Positions 35,682-44,890 of a DNA stretch of 64,000 nucleotides are shown here, piece by piece. A program made the translations under genes and the position numbers. Location: contig DLQI01000155.1 of assembly GCA_002478745.1 (NCBI GenBank), forward strand, positions 42,906 to 106,905. The letters run 5' to 3'. A model generated the notes under the pieces. The model was not told the DNA's origin and searched no databases. It saw only the letters and a list, made by a program, of their open reading frames with translations. Source of the DNA: Rhodobacteraceae bacterium UBA7436. GTDB taxonomy: Bacteria > Pseudomonadota > Alphaproteobacteria > Rhodobacterales > Rhodobacteraceae. Numbering within the stretch: position 1 is the stretch's first letter; the number at the start of each line of letters is the position of its first letter.

Positions 35682-36407
35682 ATGAACCGTACTCTTACCG
35701 CTGTCCTTCTTCTTTCAACAACTTTCGCAGCCGGTTGCGCTGAGAATACCGTGACCCGACAGATCGGTACAAATGGTTCAGCATCCCTTGTTTCATTTAC
35801 AGATAATTCACAGCATGAGAATACAGTTTCACGTCAGGCCCATGCCTTGAGTGACTTAAGCCAAGACCTTGTGCGCGCATCAATGATCAAGGGGACCAAA
35901 ATTGGTACCGCAGTTGGTTGTGGATTGGCATTGGTCTCAGCTGCAAACGCCAAAAAATGTGTTGTTGGAGCCGTTGCAGGTGGTGCCGCTGGTGCTTTGG
36001 TAGGTCATCATTCAGGAAAGGCGCAAATTGCGCGACGTGTTGAACTGGTCAATCCAAATCAACTGGTGCGCAGTATTCGAAAAACGAATGATACAATCGA
36101 AGAGCTAACGGGTTCACTCCCTGGCCTACTGGCCGCGCAGGATAAAGAACTTAAGGCGCTTTCATTCGAACGGGATATGGGGACAATTTCTCAAACGAAA
36201 TATGAAAACCGCTATACAGAAATTCAAAGAAACCGCACTGCATTGGCAGAGTCCCTGACACTCAGCGCGTCACAAGCAAACTTAGCCAGTGACAATCTGG
36301 AAACTGCAGCGACCCGCGGCCAAACTGGCCTTGAATGGCACTTTGGCGCGACAAGAAATATTGCAGAACAAGCAGAGTCAGCGCGATCTTCGATTTCACT
36401 TTTGTGA
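35682..36407 (+). CDS. Lipoprotein with glycine-zipper segment
   Basis: A 241-residue lipoprotein starting MNRTLTAVLLLSTTFAAGCAE; the Cys at 19 would be lipidated. A Gly/Ala-rich segment (VVGAVAGGAAGALVGHH) in the middle can insert in a membrane, and the rest is helical with a coiled-coil tendency (ELTGSLPGLLAAQDKELKAL). It begins after AGGTGA. The family is not recognised. A strong terminator follows. Confidence 0.75.
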   Translation: MNRTLTAVLLLSTTFAAGCAENTVTRQIGTNGSASLVSFTDNSQHENTVSRQAHALSDLSQDLVRASMIKGTKIGTAVGCGLALVSAANAKKCVVGAVAGGAAGALVGHHSGKAQIARRVELVNPNQLVRSIRKTNDTIEELTGSLPGLLAAQDKELKALSFERDMGTISQTKYENRYTEIQRNRTALAESLTLSASQANLASDNLETAATRGQTGLEWHFGATRNIAEQAESARSSISLL

Positions 36408-36433
36408 TTTCACAGCGAAAACTTTTTATCCTG

Positions 36434-36469
36434 AACAGGTTGCCCACATTCAAATGGGCGGCCTGTTTT
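36434..36469 (+). terminator. Rho-independent terminator after the lipoprotein gene
   Basis: AACAGGTTGCCCA pairs with TGGGCGGCCTGTT (13 pairs including two G-T) across an eight-base loop, followed by TTTT. The convergent TfoX-like gene ends immediately after. Confidence 0.85.
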
Positions 36470-36472
36470 AAT

Positions 36473-36787
36473 TTAAAGCGTTGAAACATACCGATGTGAC
36501 GCATCTGCAAAGGATGGCCAATGCGCCACGTGAATGTGAGGCACTTGCACCCATTCTTTCATCGCGCGCCCTTTGCCCGACGGGTCAAACAAATGTGCGC
36601 CATCTAACGCCAAGGCCTGCGCGTGGTCGTCGCCCACGAGCTTAAATACCATACACTCTTCAAAAAACGAAACAAAAGGTTTGCCACCTTTACATACTTT
36701 AAAACACTTTTTGCCAAACATCTGCGAGGCATCAGTCTCAGCAATCCCATGGCCAATGTCATAGAAAGTTGCTTCTGCATCGCTCAT
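36473..36787 (-). CDS. TfoX N-terminal-like/YjbR-like small protein
   Basis: A 104-residue protein. MFGKKCFKVCKGGKPFVSFFE followed by CMVFKLVGDDHAQALALDG looks like the TfoX-N/YjbR fold, where MFG starts a beta-hairpin and the F/L pattern continues. The C-terminal MKEWVQVPHIHVAHWPSFADAS ends in an aromatic helix. It has no competence-gene context. AAGGGG lies eight bases before ATG. Confidence 0.65.
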   Translation of the reverse strand: MSDAEATFYDIGHGIAETDASQMFGKKCFKVCKGGKPFVSFFEECMVFKLVGDDHAQALALDGAHLFDPSGKGRAMKEWVQVPHIHVAHWPSFADASHRYVSTL

Positions 36788-36894
36788 ATCTAACCCCTTC
36801 GTCTTGTTTCACGTAGTAAAGGTAACCCTTTTGCCCAATTCAACTCTACGTTAAAACATTGCGCAAGCGCCCTTCCCTCCTTTAGCGTGGTATT

Positions 36895-38049
36895 ATGTCA
36901 AATGCACCCATCACTCATATTGATCTCACCAGCTTTCTGGCCGATCCATATCCCGCGCTTGCACATATGCGCGCAAACGCACCCATCACATATGTACCTG
37001 AATTAGATGCGACCTTGTTCACCCGGCGTGATGATATCCACCGGCATGAAAAACGCATCGAAGTGTTTTCGTCGATCCAGCCAGACGGCTTGATGACCCA
37101 ATTGATGGGCCAGAACATGATGCGCAAAGATGGCGAGGAGCACATGGCTGAACGCCGCGCATTGTTTCCTGCATTAAGCCCTCGCACCGTTAAAGACCAT
37201 TGGAAACCCATTTTTGAAGCCACTACGATTGACCTGCTGCAAACCCTTGCACCCAAAGGAAAATGTGATCTTGTTCGAGATTTCGCAATGCCTGTATCTG
37301 CTGCCGCATTGCGTGCAATCACGGGTCTGGAATCCATGAGCAATTTGGAAATGGACACGGTCAGTCAGGCCATGATTGACGGGTGCTCAAACTTTGAAGG
37401 TAAAAAGAAAGTCACAAAGCGCAGCAAAAAGGCGACCCGCCTCATAGGTGATCATATCAAATTTGCACGTGAGAACTCACCTCAACAAAGCGCGCTTAAG
37501 GTCATGGACGACGCGGGCCTCAGTGATGAAAGTCTGAATGCCAATATCAAGCTGATCATTTCAGGTGGCCAGAATGAGCCGCGTGATGCCATCGCTGGTA
37601 CCATCTGGGCATTGATAAACCATCCTAGCCAATTGCAGCTGATCCGCAGCGGCCAAGCCACGTGGCTAGATGCCTTCAATGAATACGCACGCTGGATGGC
37701 CCCTATTGGTATGTCCCCGCGTGTCATAGTTAAAGAGGACACCATTGATCGTATCACGCTGCACCCTGAAGACCGGGTGTTCTTCATGTTTGGCTCGGCT
37801 GGACGTGATGAAACCTATTTTTCTGCGCCAGATACCTTTGATATTTCGCGCATCACCCAACCCGCCATCAGTTTTGGTGCTGGACCACATTTCTGCGCAG
37901 GTGCAGCCGCTGCTCGGTGCCTGATCAGCGAGGTGGCCCTACCACTTGCATTTCAACACCTGTCGAACCTGAGACTGTTGAAACCCGTTCCATTCAAAGG
38001 CTGGGCGTTCCGTGGCCCAACAAAAATGAATGTTGCGTGGGATCGATGA
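36895..38049 (+). CDS. Cytochrome P450
   Basis: A 384-residue soluble P450. The haem ligand is Cys334 in FGAGPHFCAGAAAA, and the K-helix region is FNEYARWMAP. In the I helix (224-229) the usual acid-alcohol pair is replaced by GGQNEP, a variant of proton-delivery residues. A ferredoxin or reductase gene is not adjacent, so the redox partner is elsewhere. Substrate unknown. It is a single gene, followed by a divergently unrelated M48 protease on the same strand. Confidence 0.92.
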   Translation: MSNAPITHIDLTSFLADPYPALAHMRANAPITYVPELDATLFTRRDDIHRHEKRIEVFSSIQPDGLMTQLMGQNMMRKDGEEHMAERRALFPALSPRTVKDHWKPIFEATTIDLLQTLAPKGKCDLVRDFAMPVSAAALRAITGLESMSNLEMDTVSQAMIDGCSNFEGKKKVTKRSKKATRLIGDHIKFARENSPQQSALKVMDDAGLSDESLNANIKLIISGGQNEPRDAIAGTIWALINHPSQLQLIRSGQATWLDAFNEYARWMAPIGMSPRVIVKEDTIDRITLHPEDRVFFMFGSAGRDETYFSAPDTFDISRITQPAISFGAGPHFCAGAAAARCLISEVALPLAFQHLSNLRLLKPVPFKGWAFRGPTKMNVAWDR

Positions 38050-38093
38050 GACTGACAGTTGCGATCTGCACCGCTTAACCCCATATCTATGAC

Positions 38094-38786
38094 ATGTTGA
38101 AACTTACCCCAATTCTGCTCGCCCTTATCTACGGCCTTGCAATGTACCGCTTTTCTGCGTGGCAAACAGCAAAACGTTTGGATGAGCAATCCACGGTCTT
38201 GAACGACCCAATGCTAGGTCAATTGAGTGATCAAATGGCCAGCGCCTTGGATTTACCTAAAATTCGCGTGCATATTTATGAGATTGACCAGATCAACGGC
38301 TTGGCCGCGCCAGATGGGCGTATTTTCATCACTCGCGGCTTTTACAAAAAATTTCAAACCGGTGAAGTTAGTGCGGATGAACTAGCCAGTGTCATCGCTC
38401 ATGAGTTGGGCCATGTCGCCCTTGGGCATTCGCGCCGTCGTATGATCGACTTCTCGGGTCAAAACGCATTACATACGATGCTTTCGATGGTTCTGGGGCG
38501 TTTCATACCGTTCGTAGGGGTTTGGGTCGCCAACATGCTGACATCGATGTTAGCTGCGCGCCTTAGTCGTTCTGATGAATACGAGGCGGACGCTTATGCC
38601 GCGGCCCTACTCACCAAATCAGGCATCGGCACAGCAGGTCAGATTTCACTGTTCCAAAAGTTGGACGCAATGAGTGGTTCACTGAACGGTCATGCACCAG
38701 CGTGGTTGCTTAGCCACCCCAAGACAAGCGAACGGATCGATGCGCTGAACAAGTTGCAAACTCGTTGGGGCACATCGACCAATTGA
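38094..38786 (+). CDS. M48-family metalloprotease
   Basis: A 230-residue zinc protease: N-terminal membrane helix (LTPILLALIYGLAMYRF), HELGH at 103-107 with the third ligand Glu in SRSDEYEADAYAAAL, and a hydrophobic segment between (MVLGRFIPFVGVWVANML). It resembles HtpX/BepA-type proteases but is shorter and has no TPRs. It would act at the inner membrane or in the periplasm. It ends four bases before the convergent hflX. Confidence 0.88.
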   Translation: MLKLTPILLALIYGLAMYRFSAWQTAKRLDEQSTVLNDPMLGQLSDQMASALDLPKIRVHIYEIDQINGLAAPDGRIFITRGFYKKFQTGEVSADELASVIAHELGHVALGHSRRRMIDFSGQNALHTMLSMVLGRFIPFVGVWVANMLTSMLAARLSRSDEYEADAYAAALLTKSGIGTAGQISLFQKLDAMSGSLNGHAPAWLLSHPKTSERIDALNKLQTRWGTSTN

Positions 38787-38790
38787 TCGC

Positions 38791-40089
38791 TTACAGGGCT
38801 TTGTATTCGGCCTTCTGACGTCCGCTCCAACGTACTGTAACCACAAAACCCTCGTCGGTTTGCGTCTCTTCCAGCACGACCTCGTTTGCGAACAGCCAAG
38901 CGCGTTCGCGACCTTTTGCAAACGACAACGTCAAGTCTTCGGTGATCAACGCACCTTGCAAAGCCTCGGCAATAGCTTCCATCAAAACTTGGGTACCGGC
39001 ACCGCTAATTGCGGAAGTCGCATAAACCATTTCGTTGCGTGCAGCACGGGTTCTTACCGCCTCAGCCGCCTCATCATCCAACGCGTCTAATTTGTTCCAA
39101 ACCTCGAAAGTTGGGCGTTCCGCATCAACACCCAAGACTTTCATGATCTCACGCACATCTCTGGCTTGTTCTTCAGACTCAGGGTGGCTGATGTCACGCA
39201 CATGACAAATCACGTCAGCGGCAAGCACTTCTTCCAATGTCGCACGGAAAGAAGCCACCAACTCAGTTGGTAGGTCAGAAATGAATCCAACAGTATCTGA
39301 CAAGATCACTTCGGGCCCGTCATCCATGATCCACCGGCGCATAGTTGGGTCAAGCGTAGCGAACAACATGTCCTCCGCCATCACATCCGCACCTGTTAGG
39401 TAATTGAACAACGTTGACTTACCGGCGTTGGTGTAGCCCACAAGAGCCACGATAGGATAAGGCACCTTTTTGCGCGCAGCACGGTGCAACGCGCGAGTTT
39501 TCACTACTTTATCAAGCTGACGGCGCAAGCGCACCAATTGGTCATCAATGGCACGACGGTCAGATTCAATCTGCGTCTCACCTGGTCCACCAACAAAGCC
39601 CAAGCCACCACGTTGACGTTCAAGGTGGGTCCAAGCACGCACAAGACGTGTACGTTGATAGGTGAGTGCCGCCATTTCGACCTGCAACACGCCCTCACGG
39701 GTGGCCGCACGTTCGCTAAATATTTCAAGGATCAGACCGGTGCGATCCAAGACCTTCACGCCCCACTCTTTTTCAAGGTTTCGTTGTTGAACAGGCGTAA
39801 CTTTACCATCGATTAAAACAAGATCGATTTCAGCCTCTTCAAAAACGTCATGAAGCTCTTTGATCTTACCCGAACCAAATAACATTCCGGCATGCGGTTT
39901 GGGCAGACGCACTGCATCACTGCCGATAACGTCTAGCTCACTCAGGGCATTTGCTAAAGAAACCGCCTCTGCCAAAGACAGAGCCGCATTACGGCGAAGA
40001 TGATCTGATTTGATATCAGGATGAAGCACCCACGCGCGGGTCAATACCGGCCCGTCGGTGTTATCTATCTGGAACTGCTCTTTGCTCAA
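38791..40089 (-). CDS. hflX: GTPase HflX
   Basis: A 432-residue ribosome-associated GTPase. The N-terminal HflX domain ([13 protein letters not shown] [18 protein letters not shown]) and coiled region ([19 protein letters not shown]) come before the G domain with [19 protein letters not shown] and NKLD. It rescues or splits stalled ribosomes under stress. It starts as an ATGA overlap with hfq, as in many proteobacteria. Confidence 0.96.
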
Positions 40090-40325
40090 GCTTGGTCTTC
40101 GCCCTCATATAGGCTGATTGGCTGGCTAGGCATAATGGTCGAAATCGCGTGCTTGTATACAAGCTGTGATTGACCGTCGCGGCGCAACAGCACGCAGAAG
40201 TTGTCGAACCATGTAATGACGCCTTGCAGCTTCACGCCGTTGATCAGAAAAATTGTTACTGGAACTTTAGTCTTACGTACGTGGTTCAGGAACGCGTCCT
40301 GTAGGTTCTGTCTATCCGAAGCCAT
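40086..40325 (-). CDS. hfq: RNA chaperone Hfq
   Basis: A 79-residue Sm-like protein starting [34 protein letters not shown], with the Sm2 end [10 protein letters not shown]. It forms a hexamer that pairs sRNAs with mRNAs. It is the seventh or so gene of the dusB-to-hflX set and lies 125 bases after trkH, enough for its own promoter. Confidence 0.97.
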
Positions 40326-40450
40326 TGCATTTTCGCCTTTTTTTTAAGTTATCTGCGGACCAAATCACTCTTTGTTATCTTATGGATAAGGATTTAAGGA
40401 GTTTCTAGCCCCAAAAACGCCCGCAGGGTGGCAATCTTACCCCAATTCAC

Positions 40451-41983
40451 CTATCCGCGCCACAAATCTGGTGTCAAAAGTGCGATAATAGCGAGGGTTT
40501 CAAGACGACCTAAAACCATAGCGCTGACAAAAACAGATTTAGCGAAACTGTTTAGTTCTATGATCCTAATCGGTGTGTCCCCCCCCATTTCCAGCAGCGG
40601 ACCCGTTGTCGACAGGCTGGCGATCGCCATCACGACGGCCTCTTCAAAGGATGCGCCCGATGCAGCCAACAAAATTGTGACAACGGCCAGTGACAACGCG
40701 AATAACATGAAAAAAATCCACGCGATGAATGCGCCATTCTTCTGAAGGCGTTTGCCCATTGAATCTGCATTGCTAATGGACGACGGGTGGACCAACCGCT
40801 CCATTTCACGACGACCATTACGATACAGCGCGAAAACCCGCAACAATTTCACACCACCGGCCGTTGTCGCAACGCCGCCGCCGATAAGACATAACCCCAT
40901 CAGAATTAAGCCCGGTGTCGCAAGACCGGACCATTGCTGTGCATCCCCCCATGAATTGCTCGAAAACCCCGTCGTCGTTAAAAATGACATCACGGTAAAC
41001 AGAGCCCCCCAAAAAGCGCGCCCCGCATCTATCAAGGTGGTCTCAGCCGCAACATCGAAGGAAGCCAACCAATGGCGTAAGAACAAAACAGACGGAACAC
41101 CTATGACCAGCGCCATCCCAATTCTAAATTCGGGGTCGTGCAATATACCGCCGCTTTCGCTTGTTACCGTATCGCTAGAGAACGTCAGACGAGACAATGC
41201 AAACAGCATAAACAATACCATAAGGACTTCGCCAGAGATGCCTGATTCTCCGGTCAAACCACCCACGGGCGAAATACCTGATGTCGCTAAGATCGACATG
41301 GCATGGCAAAGCGCCACAAGGGACTCGTCCCCACTGACCCATAGAAGAGCCCATAAAAGCCAAGTCAAACCGAAATAGATCGGGAACAGTGCCCCAATAA
41401 TCTTGGTCATCTTAAGACGGCTTTCGCTTTGGCCAACTTGCGCCTGCCCGACAGCGCGCCGCCCAGGTTCGGCACGGGCCGTGATCTCAAACCCGCCCAA
41501 ATTAAGCGGTGCAAGGATAGCAGAGGCAGCCACCCACATAATCAAACCGCCCATCCAACCAACCAGCGCCCGCCACAAATGAAGCGGACGGTTCAAGCGT
41601 TCTGGATCATCAAAAAGCGTTGCACCAGTCGTGGTGATCGAACTGACCATCTCAATGTAGGAGTTGAAAAAGCTGGTTGTTTGAAGTGATTCATAGAAAG
41701 GAACCGCAAGGATCAACGGTAAAAATACAAAAGTAGAGAACAAGGACATCAATGGTCCCAATGCACCATGCCCGGGCATTCGGCCATGGTGAGCCATCGA
41801 AATCAGTACAAATATGATAATTCCAAGAAGCCCAGAATATAGGAACGCCCTGCCCGTCTCAAGTTCGCGCAAAACGCCTGCATAACTTGCAGGGATCAAC
41901 ATAAGTACAGAGGCCAGCCCAAAAACCAAAAGAAACAAAGGGAGATGGAAAAGTTGCTCTATAAAACCAAGCTTTTGTTTCAT
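40451..41983 (-). CDS. trkH: K+ uptake channel subunit TrkH
   Basis: A 510-residue membrane protein with about ten to twelve helices in four M1-P-M2 repeats; filter-like turns are visible in SSITTTGATLFDD, SILATSGISPVGG, TTTGFSSNSWG and SLSTTGPLLE. It works with TrkA, whose gene is one base upstream. It imports K+ under osmotic or pH stress. Confidence 0.94.
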   Translation of the reverse strand: MKQKLGFIEQLFHLPLFLLVFGLASVLMLIPASYAGVLRELETGRAFLYSGLLGIIIFVLISMAHHGRMPGHGALGPLMSLFSTFVFLPLILAVPFYESLQTTSFFNSYIEMVSSITTTGATLFDDPERLNRPLHLWRALVGWMGGLIMWVAASAILAPLNLGGFEITARAEPGRRAVGQAQVGQSESRLKMTKIIGALFPIYFGLTWLLWALLWVSGDESLVALCHAMSILATSGISPVGGLTGESGISGEVLMVLFMLFALSRLTFSSDTVTSESGGILHDPEFRIGMALVIGVPSVLFLRHWLASFDVAAETTLIDAGRAFWGALFTVMSFLTTTGFSSNSWGDAQQWSGLATPGLILMGLCLIGGGVATTAGGVKLLRVFALYRNGRREMERLVHPSSISNADSMGKRLQKNGAFIAWIFFMLFALSLAVVTILLAASGASFEEAVVMAIASLSTTGPLLEMGGDTPIRIIELNSFAKSVFVSAMVLGRLETLAIIALLTPDLWRG

Positions 41984-41984
41984 A

Positions 41985-43361
41985 TCAGAAAAAGTCGATT
42001 GAAACTTGCATCAATCGTTCCACTTCGGGGACGTCTTTTGTCAGCGCAAACAAGGCAATTACGTCGCCCTCATCGATCCGAGTGTTACCCATCGGACGGA
42101 TGACTTTGTCATCTTTACGCACGGCCCCGACCAAAACGCCCTCAGGAAAGTCAATATCTGCAATCCGTTTGCCAGCCATCGGTGAGGTCGAAAGCACTTC
42201 TGCTTCAATCACCTCAGCCTCCGCATCCCCAATCGAATAAACGGCCCGTACACGGCCATGACGGATGTGGCGCAATATCGAGCTAACGGTAGTGGCGCGC
42301 GGATTGATATAGGCGTCAATTCCCAGCGGTCCCATCAACGGGACCAAGGTTGGGTCATTGATCAGAGCGATCGCATACGGGCATCCCTCTGATTTTGCGC
42401 GAACTGCTGCCAGCATATTTGTCTTATCATCGTCAGTGACTGCCAACATGGCATCAGCGCGGCTTACGCCTGCTTCCGTCAGCAATGAGACGTCCAAACC
42501 ATCGCCGTGTAGCACAATGGTTCGTTCCAGTGCTTCGGCGGCGATTTCCGCACGTTTACGGTCTTTTTCAATAACCTTTGCACGCACCCGATCGGCTCGG
42601 GTTTCCAGTTCAGTTGCCACTGCCAACCCAACATTACCGCCACCCACCATCACAACGCGTTCTTGTTTGGCCATACGTTTACCAAACACTTCCATCGTGC
42701 GCGGGACGTCTTCAACATGTGCAAATACGTAGCATTCATCGCCCACAAACAGCTGATCACCTGGATTGGGTGAAAAAAGTGCTCCGTCACGGCGCACACC
42801 AACCACAACTGCACGCAACGTTGAAAACAAGTCTGTTAGTTGGCGCAGCGGCGTGTGAACCACCGGACATTCTTCTTCAATCAGAATGCCCAGCAATTGG
42901 GCCTGCCCGTCCATAAAACGCTCTGTATCAAAAGCAGCTGGTGCCGACAGGCGCTGCAACGCAGCAGCCGCGACTTCACGCTCTGGACTGATCACAACGT
43001 CGATTGGCATGTGCTGTCGGCGGTAAAGGTCAGAATAAATCGCGTCCAAATAGGATTGGCTTCGCAAGCGTGCGATCTTGCGATTGATACCAAAGATCGA
43101 GTGCGCAACTTGGCAGGTAACCATGTTCACTTCATCGGAATGGGTCGCCGCAATAATCATATCCGCATCGCGTGCACCCGCACGGTCTAAGACATCAGGA
43201 TAGCTGGCAAAACCAGCGACACCTTGAACATCTAATGAATCTGTAGCGCGACGAACCAATTCTGGGTCCTGATCAACTACGGTTACGTCGTTGCGTTCTC
43301 CGGAAAGATGACGGGCAATTTGCCACCCGACCTGACCAGCACCGCATATGATGACCTTCAT
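41985..43361 (-). CDS. trkA: K+ transporter regulatory subunit TrkA
   Basis: A 458-residue cytoplasmic protein with two RCK modules, each a Rossmann NAD site (IICGAGQVGWQIA and VMVGGGNVGLAVA) followed by TrkA-C domains. It gates TrkH in response to NAD(H)/ATP. It follows ntrX after 108 bases and precedes trkH by one base; ntrYX-trkAH linkage is characteristic of alphaproteobacteria. Confidence 0.96.
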   Translation of the reverse strand: MKVIICGAGQVGWQIARHLSGERNDVTVVDQDPELVRRATDSLDVQGVAGFASYPDVLDRAGARDADMIIAATHSDEVNMVTCQVAHSIFGINRKIARLRSQSYLDAIYSDLYRRQHMPIDVVISPEREVAAAALQRLSAPAAFDTERFMDGQAQLLGILIEEECPVVHTPLRQLTDLFSTLRAVVVGVRRDGALFSPNPGDQLFVGDECYVFAHVEDVPRTMEVFGKRMAKQERVVMVGGGNVGLAVATELETRADRVRAKVIEKDRKRAEIAAEALERTIVLHGDGLDVSLLTEAGVSRADAMLAVTDDDKTNMLAAVRAKSEGCPYAIALINDPTLVPLMGPLGIDAYINPRATTVSSILRHIRHGRVRAVYSIGDAEAEVIEAEVLSTSPMAGKRIADIDFPEGVLVGAVRKDDKVIRPMGNTRIDEGDVIALFALTKDVPEVERLMQVSIDFF

Positions 43362-43469
43362 GGGTTCATCCTTTGACTTGTTGTCGCACTTTGGATCATT
43401 TGAATGACAGAAGGCCTAAGTCGGGTCAATTCAATTAGCATTATAACCCAACTTGGCATTCTCGGTTAC

Positions 43470-44876
43470 CTATTCTCTATCACCTTCTTCAACGTGGGCG
43501 ACCCGCGCACCAGCCTTGGCGGAGGTCACGACACCCAATGATTTGAGTTTGCGGTGCAGCGCACTGCGCTCCATTCCAACAAAATTGGCAGTTCGGCTGA
43601 TGTTGCCACCAAAACGGTTAATCTGCGTCAAAAGATATTCACGTTCAAACGCCTCACGCGCTTCGCGAAGTGGCAAGGTCGCCAATGCACCAGATAGAAC
43701 GACGCGCCCCTCTTCATTGCTGCTTTCTTCCTCACCTGGCAATTCACGGGCCTCAATCGGGCCGGAATCATCGCTTAGGATCAAGACACGTTCGATGAGG
43801 TTTTTCAGCTGACGTACGTTGCCAGGCCACACCATCGTTTGCATCAAGGCAGATGCATCATCGCTCAACTCACGCAGCGCAAGACCCTGGTTCGTGTTGC
43901 ATTCCTTGATGAAATATTCCGCCAGCAATGGAATGTCTTCGCGGCGATCTTCAAGCGACGGTACCGAAATAGGTACAACGTTCAGGCGATGGAACAACTC
44001 TTGGCGGAACCTTTCCGCCTCAATCTCGACCTCAAGGTTTCGGTTCGTACTAGAGATCACACGTAGATCAACGCGCACTTTCTCCGAACCACCAACCCGC
44101 AGGAACTGTTGATCGACCAAGACGCGCAGGATTTTCGTTTGGGTCCCCAAAGGCATATCCGCAACTTCGTCAAAATAGATTACGCCGCCATTGGCCTGCT
44201 CAAGTAAGCCAGGCTCAATCCCACGTTCCGCTCCTTCACGACCAAAAAGCATTTCTTCCATTTGCGCAGGCGTCACCCCTGCACAATTCACAGTCACAAA
44301 CGGTGCGCTTGCACGGTTGGAATTGGCGTGAATATAACGCGCAGCAACCTCTTTGCCGCTTCCTGCAGGTCCACTTAGCATCACGCGACCATTCGATTTG
44401 GTCACCTTGTCCAATTGTCCAATCAATGTACGGAAGGATGCCGAGCCACCAATCATTTCAGACTGAACACCATCTTGGCGTTTCAGGCTTTGGTTTTCGC
44501 GGCGCAGACGGCTGGTTTCCATCGCACGACGGATAACTACTAAGAGTTGTTCGATATTGAAGGGTTTTTCGATGAAGTCGTAGGCCCCCTGCTTGATTGC
44601 TGCGACGGCAATCTCGATATTCCCGTGCCCGGAAATAATAACCACAGGCACATCAGGGTTCTCACGTTTCACCGTTTTTAGGATATCAATCCCGTCCATG
44701 CGGCTGTCTTTGAGCCAAATATCAAGGATCATAAGCGCAGGTGGTTCAGCATCAATTTCGGCGATCGCATCATCTGAATTGCCAGCCAAGCGCGTGGTAA
44801 ATCCCTCATCCTTTAGGATTTCAGAGATGAGTTCGCGGATATCGCGTTCGTCGTCTACAATCAGTATGTCGCTCAT
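43470..44876 (-). CDS. ntrX: Response regulator NtrX
   Basis: A 468-residue three-domain regulator: receiver with phosphoacceptor Asp52 (LMILDIW), an AAA+ domain with SGPAGSGKEVAAR, and a Fis-type HTH near the end (NISRTANFVGMERSALHRKLKSLG). The GAFTGA loop that contacts sigma-54 is replaced by a segment reading FGREGAERGIEPGLLEQA, so it probably does not activate sigma-54 promoters. It pairs with NtrY for redox and envelope or nitrogen signals. Confidence 0.95.
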   Translation of the reverse strand: MSDILIVDDERDIRELISEILKDEGFTTRLAGNSDDAIAEIDAEPPALMILDIWLKDSRMDGIDILKTVKRENPDVPVVIISGHGNIEIAVAAIKQGAYDFIEKPFNIEQLLVVIRRAMETSRLRRENQSLKRQDGVQSEMIGGSASFRTLIGQLDKVTKSNGRVMLSGPAGSGKEVAARYIHANSNRASAPFVTVNCAGVTPAQMEEMLFGREGAERGIEPGLLEQANGGVIYFDEVADMPLGTQTKILRVLVDQQFLRVGGSEKVRVDLRVISSTNRNLEVEIEAERFRQELFHRLNVVPISVPSLEDRREDIPLLAEYFIKECNTNQGLALRELSDDASALMQTMVWPGNVRQLKNLIERVLILSDDSGPIEARELPGEEESSNEEGRVVLSGALATLPLREAREAFEREYLLTQINRFGGNISRTANFVGMERSALHRKLKSLGVVTSAKAGARVAHVEEGDRE

Positions 44877-44890
44877 GGGTTTATACCTTC

